Below are positions 11,178-24,100 of a stretch of DNA of 64,000 nt, piece after piece. Source of the stretch: Stereocaulon alpinum (taxonomy: Eukaryota; Ascomycota; Lecanoromycetes; Lecanorales; Stereocaulaceae). A program made the translations under genes and the position numbers. The notes beneath the pieces are model-generated. The model saw only the letters and a program-made list of their open reading frames with translations, had not been told where the DNA came from and searched no databases. The stretch covers positions 62,001-126,000 of the forward strand of contig JAEUBA010000090.1 of NCBI GenBank assembly GCA_018257865.1, in the 5' to 3' direction. Each line of letters begins with the position of its first letter. The first letter of the stretch is position 1.

Positions 11178-13658
11178 GACTTTCTTCAGGATCAGTGGCA
11201 GCGGAGGATGAGACCTTCGAATTGAGATGATGTTGGATGTGTGCTTTAGGAACAGATGAGGGTAGAATTGGGAAATGGACAAGTTTTTATTCTTCAACAC
11301 AGAGGAGAGAGAGCAAATAGTTGATGTTGCACATGCAAGCAGCTTTGAATCGTCGTTAACTTGTTATTCGCCATATCTTAAGTGATGTCTGAAAGGCAGA
11401 CCCTTCCCGCTTCCCATGACGCTAGGATGTGCTCAAAGAACTTCACTCCATTGCTGCCAATGTTGAACAACACACTGCCAATGAGAGTACATTTTAAGTG
11501 ACACGACATTGCTTGTTGTTCAAGGGAGATTCACTCCAGGAACACAGCGCAAGATACTCTGATGCTACCATATTCCTCGCTATGTTACAGGGCGCGCTCT
11601 AGTTCTATCAGGTGAGCGTGGTCAGCGTAACGTATGTCTTCTCGACGCAGCTCTCATACCGAAGACTGTGCCCTCGGGGTTCCAGGATTTTTGCCAAGCA
11701 TGCATAGATATCTTGGGTAGAGGCTCAGTAAGCCACATGAGCCGAACAGAGAATTCTCGATATAGTTTACTAGGGCTTGAAGCCTCAGCATCCAGGCTAC
11801 TTAAGCCGAAGTTACACTGGCGGCGTCATCCGCTCCGCTCCACTCCATGTGGAGAAAGTAACGAAAAGTAACAAAAGAAGTGGCGGTGAAGTGGCGTAGA
11901 AGTGAAACCTACACAACAATAATACGCCAAAAGTTTCAGCTGATCATATTTTGGGTCGTGGATACTCAATCATGGGGTCGGAGGCTTCACATTCCACTTT
12001 GGCGCCACTACCCAATTTCTAAGACCCCAATGTCGTCCCAGATGAGCTTTCTCCGAGGACACTGGCGTATGATCACGCTATTGTTTTTTGCTGTTATCGT
12101 GCTTTGAGAAGGCTTTGTTTGACTTGAACCATCAGAAAGTATGACGAAGAGCCTCCAAGAAGCTGACTCTTTGTGACCCTTGCTGGAGATGGTTGCTCTT
12201 GTCTCTCGAAATGTTTTGATGCCTTCTTCGGACATGAATTCAGACGCATCATTGAAGAAACAAGGTCGAGTGGCTCTCGGCGGCGGTGAGATGTCCAACA
12301 GAAGAGTTGGATGATAATAGCGATGTCGATATCGACCCGAGAAGGAAGACTTGTGACAGATTGCATGAATGGTTTGAAAGAGCTATTGCCGTTGGTCTAC
12401 AAGAACGCAGAACTCGACCCTGTCAATCGATATAGGCTTGTCTTTATAATGAAGCTCTCGTCTGAAAGTCTCATAGCATATTGATGCTTACTGCCCTTCA
12501 AGACGTCGTACCTGCCCTTTCATTTTCACAGTGTGCACACCCACCATCAAGGCCTTACTGCGATGGCCCATACCTGTGGAACCGAAGCTTCAATAACTGC
12601 AATGTGACTTCGTCCGCAATATGTCTGTCTTCGAGAAGTCCTCAGACCAAGCCAAAACGCTCCGTCGTGCTAGCACTTGGCTCCGATCAAGGGACTGGCG
12701 GTGTAATAGAGGCTTGGAGTGCATATTGTTGATGAGCACATCGACATGATGGCGCATCTGGAGGGGTCCAGGCCGCGTTGTGGTTAGCCCCTTCTCGTTA
12801 TCCATGTATGTGGCTTGAGTAGGTAGGCTGACCGCATGAATAGATGTGATACGCGGTTGTTATTTCGCTGAAATATGAGACCAAGCCGCGCCTCGGACAG
12901 ACTATCCAGTGTAACATCAAGTCTAGTATGTGTCGCTCACGAGCTGCCTTATGAACTTCGACTCTTCAGCCGTTATTTGGCGCCACTTGAGGATCATTCA
13001 AACATTGGCGATGTTGTTCGCTGTATCATTATTCGATCACGAGGACATACATATCGAAAGAATGGCTTGTACTGACTGCAATGTTGAGCCCGGCACGAGA
13101 CCGATTTCGTCCGCAAGCAACTAAAGACTCATCAGCACAGACCACACTGAATTTCTAAGGTTCACCATACCATCCGATCCTTCGAATAGTATGTCATTAA
13201 AAACACTAGAGGAGGAAGGCTTGATGTTTCGAATATTCCTATCTTGCTGTTACCTCGTGGGATAGCTCGTCAGGGACACAAAGGAGATCATAGTACCCCG
13301 GACCACGAACGCCAGAGCCGCCCGGAGATCCGCTATTGCTTAGGCGCTAACAACGTTCTAAGGGCTCGCTTGGGGGCGCCCCCTCCCAGAAAAACGTGAT
13401 TCTATTTGTGTCCCTCACGAGGATGGACGATGGGACCAAATCTACGGCAGAGCGCATGGTAACGCGCTACTGGCGGACATACTCGGTGAGCTCAATGGAC
13501 CGCCAAATCCTACCTACACGATGACGACAACAATGCTCGTGCAGCTATATATCAGCCCATGGTGCTCTTGGTGGTTGGGCTTTACCTCTGGTTTCACCTC
13601 TGGTCATGTCCACAGTCTTTACATCTCCATCTAAGTCTTCACTTAGGCTCTTACGACA
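11178..13658. other. Gene-poor region, about 2.5 kb
   Basis: No gene could be supported. Short open frames on both strands lack recognisable motifs. A TATA-like sequence (CTATATAT) lies at about 13545-13552, some 105 bases before the ATP-grasp start, and a pyrimidine-rich leader follows it. The stretch 13365-13385 is unusually GC-rich (GGGGGCGCCCCCTCC) compared with its surroundings. Confidence 0.5.
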
Positions 13659-15089
13659 ATGACTGTCTCAAACTCTAAGAATCGTTCCATAACCCCCAGA
13701 AAGACTCTTGCAGCCCTCTACAAAGCCGATGGTAAAGAGGTCATCGTTGTTCCTCCAACACTAGCCAAAGGCTCCAAATACATCTATCAGATTGATCAGG
13801 GAGCCTCTGACGCTGAGGATGAGGATAAAGCAACAGCCAGCCCCTCAGCATCCCAGATTAAACTACAAGCATTAGTACCGCAGCAAATGGCATTCTCCGT
13901 CGGCAAAATGGGCATAATCATGTTTGACAACTCTTCGCTGTCTCCCGCAAGCTCTGAACACGAGATGAGTCTCGGCTCGCAAACGAAACTAGTTTTACAA
14001 TCGCTGTCACCGGAGCAAAGACCGGAGCTCATCTTCCAAAATGCACCTAACTTGCTAGAAGCAAAGTTTCTGAAGCACCCACTTGCAGTCTGCACGCCCA
14101 TAGATGCCTTAGAGTCATACAATGTGGCCATTCCCCTAGAAACATCCTATACCCTCCTTACAAAGGAAAAACTCGCACGCTCGTCCATCCCAGGTCCAAA
14201 GTCCAAGATTCTTGCCGTCGATCTCCCTGCCTTTGATTCTGATGAGATTCACAACGAATGGCTCCGTTCCACTGTCTCCGCTTTATGCAGCCAGATATCC
14301 ACCCACCCAGTGCCATTCGTGTTAAAGTTCACCCAGACGATCTCAGGCCACGGCGTGCACATAATCCACACCCTTTCAGAACGAACGGAGCTCTGCAACG
14401 TGACCTTACCACCACTGCTGCGTCGCAACTTGCAATGCCTCAACTCGTCAAACGCTCATTTACGCCCTTGCAATCTCGTACTCACGGACCTGATACCGGA
14501 AGATGAAGTAGTGGCAAACTACAGCCTCACGTTCTTCGTACATTGTGAAGGTAGCTGGACGTCTCATTGCTTTGGCAAGCAGCATGTTAAGGACCACAAA
14601 GGTAGTAAGACGCAGTATGCAGGTACGAGCGTGGACTATGCAGTTCAGGCGGAATTGAGGGGGAAACTGCATAGTACGATCCAATCCATTACAGACTTCT
14701 TGCATGGTGAGGGCTACTATGGCCCCGTAGGCGCCGATGTTCTTGAGACTCGAGATGGGAAGCAGTATGTTATTGATCTTAATGTGCGGTGGACTAGTTC
14801 GTGGATTCTTGGCACTTTGAGAAAGCACTTCTATGGTAGTGGAACGGGCCTGGGATTGCGGCGTGCGAGACTGGTGATGATGCATTTTGAGGTGGGGATG
14901 AAGGAGTTCGAGGAGGTTATGGATGAGGAGTTGAGCGAGGGGAGGGTGGTGGTTGTAGCGAGGTTTGAAATGGCTGGGAAGAGTTGGGTGCATCTCGTTG
15001 TTGGAGGGTGGGAGTGGGGGGATGTGGAACGGGTGGTGGGGAAGATGAATGGTTTGTGCGGAGGCGAAGCAGAGGAAGATGGAGATTGA
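13659..15089 (+). CDS. ATP-grasp domain protein (solid-state-culture-specific type)
   Basis: Intronless protein of 476 residues of a fungal ATP-grasp family sometimes named solid-state culture specific. ATP-grasp enzymes ligate a carboxylate to an amine or thiol through an acylphosphate. Visible: a central nucleotide-binding subdomain with PFVLKFTQTISGHGVHII (about residues 217-235; the Lys likely contacts ATP) and the metal-binding block GPVGADVLETRDGKQYVID followed by LNVRWTSS near residues 358-383, where Asp, Asn and Arg have the usual spacing. The N-terminal 150 residues contain an acidic Ser/Ala-rich insert (DAEDEDKATASPSAS). The substrate is unknown. The codons of the last 80 residues are G-rich. 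The first ATG has good context (GACAATG). Confidence 0.82.
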   Translation: MTVSNSKNRSITPRKTLAALYKADGKEVIVVPPTLAKGSKYIYQIDQGASDAEDEDKATASPSASQIKLQALVPQQMAFSVGKMGIIMFDNSSLSPASSEHEMSLGSQTKLVLQSLSPEQRPELIFQNAPNLLEAKFLKHPLAVCTPIDALESYNVAIPLETSYTLLTKEKLARSSIPGPKSKILAVDLPAFDSDEIHNEWLRSTVSALCSQISTHPVPFVLKFTQTISGHGVHIIHTLSERTELCNVTLPPLLRRNLQCLNSSNAHLRPCNLVLTDLIPEDEVVANYSLTFFVHCEGSWTSHCFGKQHVKDHKGSKTQYAGTSVDYAVQAELRGKLHSTIQSITDFLHGEGYYGPVGADVLETRDGKQYVIDLNVRWTSSWILGTLRKHFYGSGTGLGLRRARLVMMHFEVGMKEFEEVMDEELSEGRVVVVARFEMAGKSWVHLVVGGWEWGDVERVVGKMNGLCGGEAEEDGD

Positions 15090-16731
15090 GTTGACTGCTT
15101 TGCTTCAGATGAGTGAGGTCTCGCTATTGCTGTCCTTAAGTGGTCAATCAAAGGAGTCTTGGTGGTTTTGTCATCTGGTATGGAACCAATGCAGAACAAT
15201 TACCGAAATGAGATGACAGATAGAAAGAACGATGAACGAGCTAGGCTACCATCACCTTCACATATGCCTCTTCAGGTATTCGCAAACAGGCCAACACGTC
15301 CAGGAACCAGAGCATACTGGACCTGTCAACCATCAGCTGCCGTGTCAAGTCCAAAATCATGATCAACATCGACAGGAACCTCAAAAACAAATCTCACCAC
15401 CCCTAACCAAAGCCATATCCAAAATCTACCCTGCTAAGCGAAATATACCACAACATCATCTCCAAAACCACTACCCAGCCATCACACACCATACACACGC
15501 ACTGCCCCACGTGCTACCTCACAATCGCAAAAGCCACCTCAGCCACGATCCCCAACCACAAGCTAAATGCCGACAGTGATCACAGCATAGCTGATAGCGC
15601 ATTTCCGAATACTGGGCATTAATCAGATGGAATAAATCCGATAGTCGGACGGTGGTGGAGAAACGAGCTAGGAAGTATTCACGGGAGCTCTAGATCATCA
15701 TAGCTGGGTAATCTACAACAGCATTATAGCAAGACAGCCCAAGGACAAGAGGCTCTATACCATGTCTCGACTGTCTTTTAGTCTCCTCTTGCGCTAGTCT
15801 ACTCGGCAATATCAATCTGACAGATCTACTAACCGTCAACGTGATTGGAGATACGATGGGATGGGGTGATACTAGGCATGGGTATGCGTATATGGAAATC
15901 ACTGACGGAATCGTCGCGGGTAGTCTTCTTCCAGGCTTCTCGTAGCATGTGTAGGGCGATACGGTCGGTGTGTGTGGATACCAGCAGCGTGGTGGTGGAG
16001 GAGGATTCGATGCTGGGATATATGATGCCTGCTTTGGTGATGGCGATGCTTGTGGCTTCTTTAGGGGGTTGAAGAGGGTGGATGTGATTTCGGTGGATTC
16101 GTGGTTGGGTTATGTAGCCTCTGTTCAATAGTGAAGACGCATTTTCAATCGAACGCTATGATTTGTTTTGAGCAGAGGCTATGGTGATATTGTTCAGAGG
16201 AGATCCTAGACCAACTGGCCTACGCATGAAGTCCGTGTCTTTATACCGCCACATTCTCGGGCAGCATGGTTGTAGATAGTTCCACTGTAGCCCATTTATT
16301 CTTCACGCAAGGAAAATCTTGGATTTGACTACCTTGATTACCTGCCGGAAGAGCTGGTACGAACAGACTCGAGAGTCCGTAGCCGTAGATGCACATGATC
16401 GTCAGACGCGTCGAAAAGGTGGAATAAGAACAAGATTATTATTGTAAGCGCTTTCAATCCAGACATGGTTTACAGGTGTTCATGACCGCTAGGAAAGCCT
16501 TGGTGAATCATATTCGAGGCTTGTAGCGACAGGACAAAGGAAATCACACCGAACGCCAACTCTCGTTCCATTAAAGACACCTGTTATGGGTGACGCAGAA
16601 GTGGATTTGAAGAGGTGACGCTAGAGTAGGTGGTTGAACTGGCATGATTTGACTGTGTAGCCCGTGTCTTCTACTTCAGCCTTGGCCCGCCTCTTCAAAT
16701 TCCCGAAATTACTTCCTCCACCGCTGTCCTT
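15090..16731. other. Intergenic region, about 1.6 kb
   Basis: No supported gene. Plus-strand 15340-15560 is CA- and C-rich. On the minus strand 16128-15829 a 99-codon frame contains a protein-like stretch (TTTLLVSTHTDRIALHML) but no family could be recognised and no partner exon was found; it is left uncalled. Confidence 0.4.
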
Positions 16732-17504
16732 CTAATGGCTTTTGTGTGTGGCAACAACTATATAGCTCGAGTCAGCGATTGAACAATCAAATTGCAAGGG
16801 CAACTGAGACTCACCACTCGGGATGATGATAAGCAACAAGAGCACTATTATGCCCACGATAATCCAGATCCTCATCTTCATGTTCTTCCACCACATCTGC
16901 TTACGGACTCTATTCGCGCCACGACGAAAGCCTTGAGCGGATTGATTGAGGTTTTCGGATTTGTCCTGGAGCTGATCGATGTGCTCGCCACGCTGGGCGA
17001 CGGATTCGAGATTCTTTTTCATCACGTTGACTGTGTCGTCGATTTGCTATAGAATAGGTGCAGATTAGCAAATGAATTTCGAACGTGTCACGCAAATAGG
17101 AGGAGTGTTCAGGGATGACTGAATGTGCGTTCAGTGGTGAACTGCTGGCAGGACATTGGTGCTTCGGGCGTCGCTCAAACCTAGTCATGATTCCGTCACT
17201 GGAGCCGCTCCCCGATGTTGCTGTCACAAGGCATCGAAATAGAACGCCAATGAATGGGCTATGAGAATATCTGTTGTCCGTGCCAAGCTCGCCGACCATG
17301 TAGAGCTCTTTAGCTCCGCGATCCATATCCAGTCGAGGTGGCAATACAATATCATGAAGCAGTCCAATGCTAATCGCAAATTGTTCCGCTTACCGATTGA
17401 ATCGCAGCAGTCCGTGTGTTGCCACCCTCATATTGTGCGCTTCCACCCTGCCCTGCGCTACCTGCTGGGATATAGGGGTCGTATGGCTGTTCACGGCCTG
17501 CCAT
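16732..17504 (-). CDS. snc1: v-SNARE, synaptobrevin/Snc1 type
   Basis: R-SNARE of 122 residues that drives fusion of secretory vesicles with the plasma membrane. Exons on the minus strand: 17504-17394, 17046-16815 and 16757-16732. The first intron is long (347 nt, GTAAGC...TATAG) and the second is 57 nt (GTGAGT...TATAG). The SNARE motif runs from IDDTVNVMKKNLESVAQRG through RGEHIDQLQDKSENL, with the zero-layer Arg in AQRG. It is followed by FRRGANRVRKQMWWKNMKMR and one C-terminal membrane anchor (IWIIVGIIVLLLLIII), ending PSVVATHKSH. The N-terminus is a short Gly/Ala/Gln-rich tail. Length and order match fungal Snc1 proteins. Without the second splice the tail would read into about 20 unrelated residues, so the splice is well supported. 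Confidence 0.92.
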
Positions 17505-18796
17505 TGTTGTGGTTGATGTCACAGAAGGTGTCGCGTTAGCGTAGACGGAATTTCACAGCTGACCGAGGTGGCTTTATGCTTGTAGGAGGGTTGTGATGTC
17601 GCGGCGAAGAGATTGGGGTATGGACTAGGTGTCAGCACAGGGGGACCTAGGGTCTCCAAGGTTGAGGTCTGCGGTCGTCGATTCTAGATGCTTGAGAGGT
17701 TGAGTAAGATTCGCAATAGTTTTGGGTCGTCACAGGGCTATCTTGATGAAAGGGATGATGGGGTTGAGGGACTCTGCTGATGAAAGCATGAGTTGGCGCT
17801 GTTGATGAACGGAAATAGTTTCCATGACTAATCACATCACGTGACTGAAAGTCAGCCGCAGAATTCGTACAAATAATAATGTCCCTTTGTTGATGCCTAT
17901 AAGTTTATGAGATTTACTTTAGTACCTTAAGAACTCCCCGGGACTACTTCGTTTGAGGTTTGAGCAGCCCGCAATGAATCATTGGTTGAGGTTGTAAGCC
18001 AAACGCTTGCCTTGGGTCGCGTGTCGTCGGCGTAAGAGCAGTCCGCGACATGCCGACAGTCTTCAGACGTTTGTTGATTCTTACGCTCGCTGAATCAGCA
18101 ATTCATCAATTCCTGTAAGCACATCTAAACAACGTAACAATTAATTCTTTGTCTGTGAAAGAAGTTGAAGGAAATGTCCGAATTAGATATACGTACTACT
18201 ACTGTTGAGGCTTAGCCAAGTGTGACGCTTTAACTTATCGAGTGTGCCCCCAGGCGAGCCAGGTCATTCAGTACAGTACTAGGGCCCCTTAGCCCCCTTA
18301 GCCCCCTAGCAACCCGACTTTAACGCCCGCCGCGTAATCTCCAAAGCCGGAAATAGTCTCGTATCTTCGTATCCTGCACAGTACCGGTAATCTCAATCTC
18401 TTCAACCACTCGCTTCTACCTCCACCTAATACTCCGATATTATTGTCACCGCATTCATTGCGGTGCTGTCCGTTCGTTCAGCTGAATAGTCATTCGCTCG
18501 AGCAGAGGAGTCAGAAGCTTGCGATACCATTACAAAGCATCGCCACGCGCCAAGGGAACCCGTCAGGGTAGACAAAAAAAAACAGCACGAGTCTGATAAC
18601 ACCTGGGAAATCAGTAGGGGAGATACATTGGGAGACCTCTTGGCTATTGAGACCATAAGAATTGGCGACTGCAAACTCCGAAGACGAGGACAAGAGTTCC
18701 TCCGAGTCCCAAGCCCCAGCCTCACCCTTGGAACAAGGTCACTAACAGGCTGCATCACCTACCGCTGTCAAAGGGCTTGGCCCACTTTCGCTCATC
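17505..18796. other. Intergenic region, about 1.3 kb
   Basis: Upstream sequence of two divergent genes, the v-SNARE and the GH76 enzyme. It contains a direct repeat of a CCCCTTAG-type unit at about 18285-18309 and a CACGTG palindrome within atcacgtgact at 17836-17846. A 110-codon minus-strand frame at 18426-18758 has no recognisable features. Confidence 0.45.
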
Positions 18797-20317
18797 ATGC
18801 GGCTTGCATATGGCCGTGGAAGCTCATGCCCATCATGGGTACTGAGCATGTCTCTTTCAATACTCGCCGGCAGCACTCTCATTACCGGTCTCACCCTGGA
18901 TCTGACTGATCCTAGTATGTGCACGCCTGACCCTGCTCTTCACACATGGCCAATTAGACGATCCTTGTTGGCTAACAATGAATTCTACAGATTCCATCAA
19001 AGCTGCTGCCGGCAACGTAGCCTATAATATGATGACGTACTATACCGGAAACAACACCGGCGACGTACCCGGCAATCTACCAGCACCGTACTATTGGTGG
19101 GAAGCAGGAGCCATGTTTGGTTCCTTAATTGACTACTTTTACTACACAAACGACAGTACCTACAATGATGTGGTGACACAGGGCATGTTGTGGCAAACGG
19201 GCCCCCAGAACGACTTCATGACACCAAATCAGACCAAGACCGAGGGTAACGATGATCAAGGATTTTGGGCCATGGCTGCCATGGCTGCTGCAGAACAGAA
19301 GTTCCCCGATCCACCCGCAAGCAAACCGCAATGGCTAGCTCTGGCGCAGGGCGTTTTCAATGACCAGGCCTCACGATGGGACACGCAATACTGCAATGGC
19401 GGCCTGAGATGGCAGATCTTCACCTTCAATACCGGATACGACTACAAGAACACAATCTCCAACGGATGCTTCTTCAATCTTGGTGCTCGCCTAGCGTTGT
19501 ATACTGGCAATGACAGCTACGCGCAATGGGCGGACAAGACATTCAATTGGACTGAGGCCGTTGGTTTGATGGATGCAAGCTACCATTTTTACGACGGAGC
19601 CCACACAACACTCAATTGCAGCGACATCAATAGGCTGCAATGGACCTACAACCCAGGCGTGTTTCTGCTTGGTGCAGCCGTTATGTACAATTACGTATGA
19701 TCTAACGGCCTCTTACAAATATGAAGCTCATGCTGACCTTCTTCCCACAGACTAATGGTTCTCCCCTTTGGGAGACACGAATCAATGGAATCCTCAATGC
19801 CACCAGCATTTTCTTCAAGAATGGCATCATGTTCGAAGTCGCCTGTGAACCTTCCGGCACCTGTGACACCGACAACTACTCCTTCAAAGCCTACCTCTCG
19901 CGCTGGATGGTCGCTTCCGTGAAATACGCCCCTTTCATCGCCAGCACGGTGATGCCACTTCTCCAAACGTCCGCTAAGAACGCTGCTCTGCAATGCTCAG
20001 GAGGGCCCAACGGCCAAATGTGCGGTTCGAAATGGACGGCTGGTGCTACATGGGATGGGACGATGGGTGTGGGGCAGCAGATGAGCGCTTTGGAAGTCAT
20101 ACAAGCCAACCTCATTGATCTAGTGCCCGTTCCCGTTACCAATAAGACCGGCGGTACGAGCCAGGGCAATGTAGCTGCTGGAGGAGGATTAGGCGGCTCG
20201 TCGAATCCAGCTCTCTCCCAAAATCCCATTACTGGAAGAGACAAAGCTGGTGCTGGGGTGCTGACGACGATAGTACTGATATCAGTCATTGGCGGCGCTT
20301 GGTGGATGATCTCTTAA
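18797..20317 (+). CDS. GH76 alpha-1,6-mannanase, GPI-anchored (Dfg5/Dcw1 type)
   Basis: Cell-wall glycosidase or transglycosidase of family GH76, thought to link GPI-cell-wall proteins to glucan in fungi. Exons 18797-18914, 18991-19694 and 19751-20317 give 462 residues; introns start GTATGT and GTATGA and keep the frame. Visible: signal peptide (SMSLSILAGSTLITGLTLDL), then DPNSIKAAAGNVAYNMMTYY, YYWWEAGAMFGSLIDY, and the catalytic Asp pair in KTEGNDDQGFWAMAAM near residue 126. Then come LRWQIF, NGCFFNLGARLALYTG and a Cys-containing C-terminal half. The end is Ser/Gly-rich and finishes with a hydrophobic tail (VLTTIVLISVIGGAWWMIS) as in GPI-anchor signals. An internal ATG at 18848 would give a shorter signal peptide and is an equally possible start. 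Confidence 0.92.
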
Positions 20318-21118
20318 GATCCAATAATTTGGGTTGGAAATGCTCAACACGCTTTAATTAATGTCTTTCCTTAATGGCATCAATAGATGGTTGGAGACAT
20401 GGAGCTTTTGCTAGAAAGGACAAGCCCCGCGTGGAGGGCTCGGCGTTTCTTGTACGCATTTTCAGGGAATTTGGGAATGCACAGTCAGTGCTTGATTGAT
20501 TTCATAGCTGACAATGAGATACACGAGGCTTGATGCCCATACTTTTGACTCAGTAACCTCTATGAGTATTTGTATTTATGCGATTATTATGCCTGCAAGA
20601 TTCCTTAGAGCGCATCTTGCCTAAGCTCTGGCTAGAAAGCACGCCTGACCTGACTGTCCCCTCCCTATGGTTCCAGTCATCCCCAAAGCTTCCAGTCAAC
20701 CTTTGCACACAATGTAGCTACCCATTGAAGAATATGCTAGTATCTCATAATGGATCTCGGACCTCTTCAAGACCGTGCCCCAAACAGGGGTACACCCGCC
20801 TGTTCGAGAACAGCAATTCTTGATTGGCGCGCAGCCGATGAGGCTGAAGGCAGGCTTCAAGACTGCTCCCTGTGTATACACTCTGCGCTACAGCTTACAT
20901 GTTAATCGGGGCGCTAGAACTAATACCATCAACATCGCTGCCTTCGCAATTGGGAAGCCTTCCGCCGATGTCCTGCTCTGATCAAGAGGTAGCTTTTGAT
21001 GAGCCCACGTTTACGCAGGGTAGCTGCACCTTACCAGTAACTGCGCTGGCTACCATCCTCCATTCCTAGCAGCCTCCGAGGCCGCAGAACACCAAGCTAG
21101 AGTAATCGCACTAGGTTT
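20318..21118. other. Intergenic region, no gene seen
   Basis: About 800 bases between two plus-strand genes. Short open frames carry no motifs. It should include the 3' end of the GH76 gene and the promoter of the STAND protein. Confidence 0.45.
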
Positions 21119-24100
21119 ATGTCGATTATGGCAACGGACTCTCAGAGGACAGTCCAGCTCCCTGTCAGGGGCCAGCCCAATATCACGCCCACCTCCAGCA
21201 GTAAACCCACCGATCCCTACACCCTCGAGACCATCTACAGCGAAGCTCTTTCAGAAGTGGAAACTCTTCATGCCTCCGGCAGATTGCCTGAGGTATACTA
21301 TGACATCCTTACAACCACCAAGACACCCATGGACCTGCTCTCTATCGTCGACGAAGCGAATGAGCGACGCATGGGAAAGCAGTCCCAGTCCAAGCAGGCT
21401 TTGTACAGTACTGTTTCCTCCACAGTCAAGAGATTGGACAGATATGCAGGGGCTATCGATATGCTTGCGCAGTCTTCACCACAAGCGTTTGGGCTGAACG
21501 TCGTGGGGTTGATCTGGGGGTCGTTGAAAGTGCTTCTGGTCGTGGCTCAAGATGTGATCGATACTTTCGGAATGGTCGTGCAGACCCTCAAAGACGTGGA
21601 GTCGTCGTTACCAATAATTGAGACGTTGACGCAGATATACGGCTCGTCTGAGATTCAGTTGCTGAGGCAGCCTTTGATTGACATCTATAAAACAATGATT
21701 TCCCTTGGACTCGGTGTTGTGAGACTGTGCGAGCAGGGATCCTTGCGTTCTCTGGGTCGGTCGACATGGACGTCTTTGCAGGGTCAATTCAAGACAAGCG
21801 TGGCAGAGCTGACTCGGGCTGCACAGCTGGTTCAGCGGGCAGCACAAGTGGAGCACATGTGCGCAACGCAGAAGGTCCGAGAAATAGTGAATATCGAGAG
21901 CCGAAGGCAGGAAAACTTTCGCAGAGGTAAGCTAAGTGTAATTTCCACTCAGCTGTAACTTGCGGAAAGACAGTGTAACAAAGGCTGGCCGGAAACATGT
22001 GAAAGGAATTTAGCTAGCCATAGCATTGATACACATTCATTCATTCATTCAGTATTCATCCATGGCATGGTCTACGTTCTGACGACTTACAGAGATTCTG
22101 CGCAACTCAAGGCAGCCCGTCGAGCGCGGCCCACTGAATCCAGTCGTACCATCTAATACAGCACCGCTTGGGTTTCTAGCCCCTCAGTTCACTGGCCGAG
22201 ACACAGAACTTGCACAATTGAAAATGATGTTGAGCCGGCGCTCGGACGGCTTGCCAGCTCGTTGTTCAATTGTAGGCATGCCTGGACTGGGGAAGACCCA
22301 GCTTGCTTTGAAGTACGCCTCGCAGATTTTTGATCCACTTACCGGCCCTATGATATTGTGGACGTCTGCAGCCACCACCGAGAAACTGACCGTAGGCTAC
22401 TCTGAAGTCTTGAATTTGGTGGACCATGTTGATCGAGACCACACGGATCAGGGGCTAAGACTTAGGACTGCTCGCCGATGGCTGGAAAGCGCACGCCAGG
22501 AGCCATGGCTGTTAGTCTTCGACAACGTCAACGAAGACACGGTGCCGTTCTTACGAGAGTATTTACCCCAAAGCAATGAGAATCTAGCCATACTTTTCAC
22601 CATGCGCAGTAATGATGTTGCCAAAACCCTACTTAACCCTACTTCGTCCACCGAGGCTCAAGCCATCTTGCACGTGGATGTCCTCAACCCAGACGACGCG
22701 AGGGCTCTTCTTTTAGCAGTACTCGAGGCACCGAATGAGGTGGGCGCCGAATCACAAATTGCCAAAGCGGAGACGCTAGTCAAAAGCGTTGGTTATCTGC
22801 CACTTGCCATCAATCAAATAGCTTCTTTTGCCAGACAGCACTCGAAGAATGTCGACTACATCTTAGGCGTATATCAAGATGAACAGTACATGGACATTAT
22901 GAAATGGGACAATCAACTATCAGCGTACGAGCAGCGATCTGTCATGGCCGCATTCTCATCTTCCTTGGATGATCTGGCAAAGGCTTCACCTGTAGCAAGC
23001 CTCCTCCTCCAGACTTTGTCCTTCTTTGATCCCGAGAGTATACCCTTAGACATGATCGTATCCGGTGCATATCCAATCCGTGATCTACGAGCGTATTCCG
23101 AACAGAGGAGGCCAAGGCCGTCGGAGCCTCCAATAGCAGAAGAAGGCCTCTCTGACTCAACGCCAGGCCGACGAGTTCTACACAAGATACAACAAAAGAT
23201 ACTTCGACGATCAAAGAAAGTTACGAAGAAGCCAACCGAAAACTTACAGCACATGATCCTCCCCGTCAATCTACAAGATCGGGACAGAGACGACTTGTGG
23301 GCCCTCAAAGTCTCAAAATTGCTAGAGGACTCAATTGACTTCCCGAAGGCCGTAAGACAGCTCCGCTTGTCAGCATTCGTAGCTCACAAGTCTGATGCAT
23401 GCGGTGAGACCATACGAGTCCATGATCTAGTACGGTCAATGATCCGATATAACGCCAGACAGAGCGTCCTCGATCCGCTATCTTATCGAATGGCAGCTGC
23501 GATCGTAGATTATGCGTTCCATGTCCTCGAGAGCCCTTGGCCAGTTCCAGCATCTTGGCCTTTGTACGAGAAGATTCTGCCGCATTATCGATCAATTGTT
23601 TCGTTTCAAGAGGCGCGGGATGGCTGTAATCTTGAAGTTGTACGGGCATCTATAGAAGTCACCGACTATCTTGATTTTAGAGGTCGTTCCAACGAAGCTG
23701 TGCAAACAATAGAAGCGGTTATGCATGTCCAGCAAGAGTGGTTGGGAAGGATGGACGTAGATTACTTGGCAACTTTGAATCAATTAGCCAAAGTTCATAC
23801 TTCTCATTTGAATTACGATCAAGCCGAAAGCCTCGTTGAGCAGGTCTCCCAAGCGAGAGTGGCTACGCTCGGAGCAACGCATTTTGATACTCTTGATTCG
23901 ATGGGAGAACTTGCGGATATCTACAAATTGCAGCAGCGATACGAAGAGGCGTCTTCACTGCAGGAATTGGTCCTGAGCGGCAAGACGAAAAGGCTTGGTG
24001 CTGACCATGAAAAGACACTGTTATCGCAGTACGAGTTAGGTCAGATCTACGAAGAGCGAGGTAACTTCGTAAAGGCAGAGCTGACATATGAAGATACGCT

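Noticed and set aside
12725..12745. Minus-strand VDVLINN, resembling the NNAG motif of short-chain dehydrogenases
   Set aside because: Neither the GxxxGxG nucleotide-binding motif nor the YxxxK active site could be found nearby in any frame; seven residues are too few.
13796..14131. 111-codon minus-strand frame inside the ATP-grasp gene
   Set aside because: Lies wholly within a well-supported coding region on the other strand; shadow frame.
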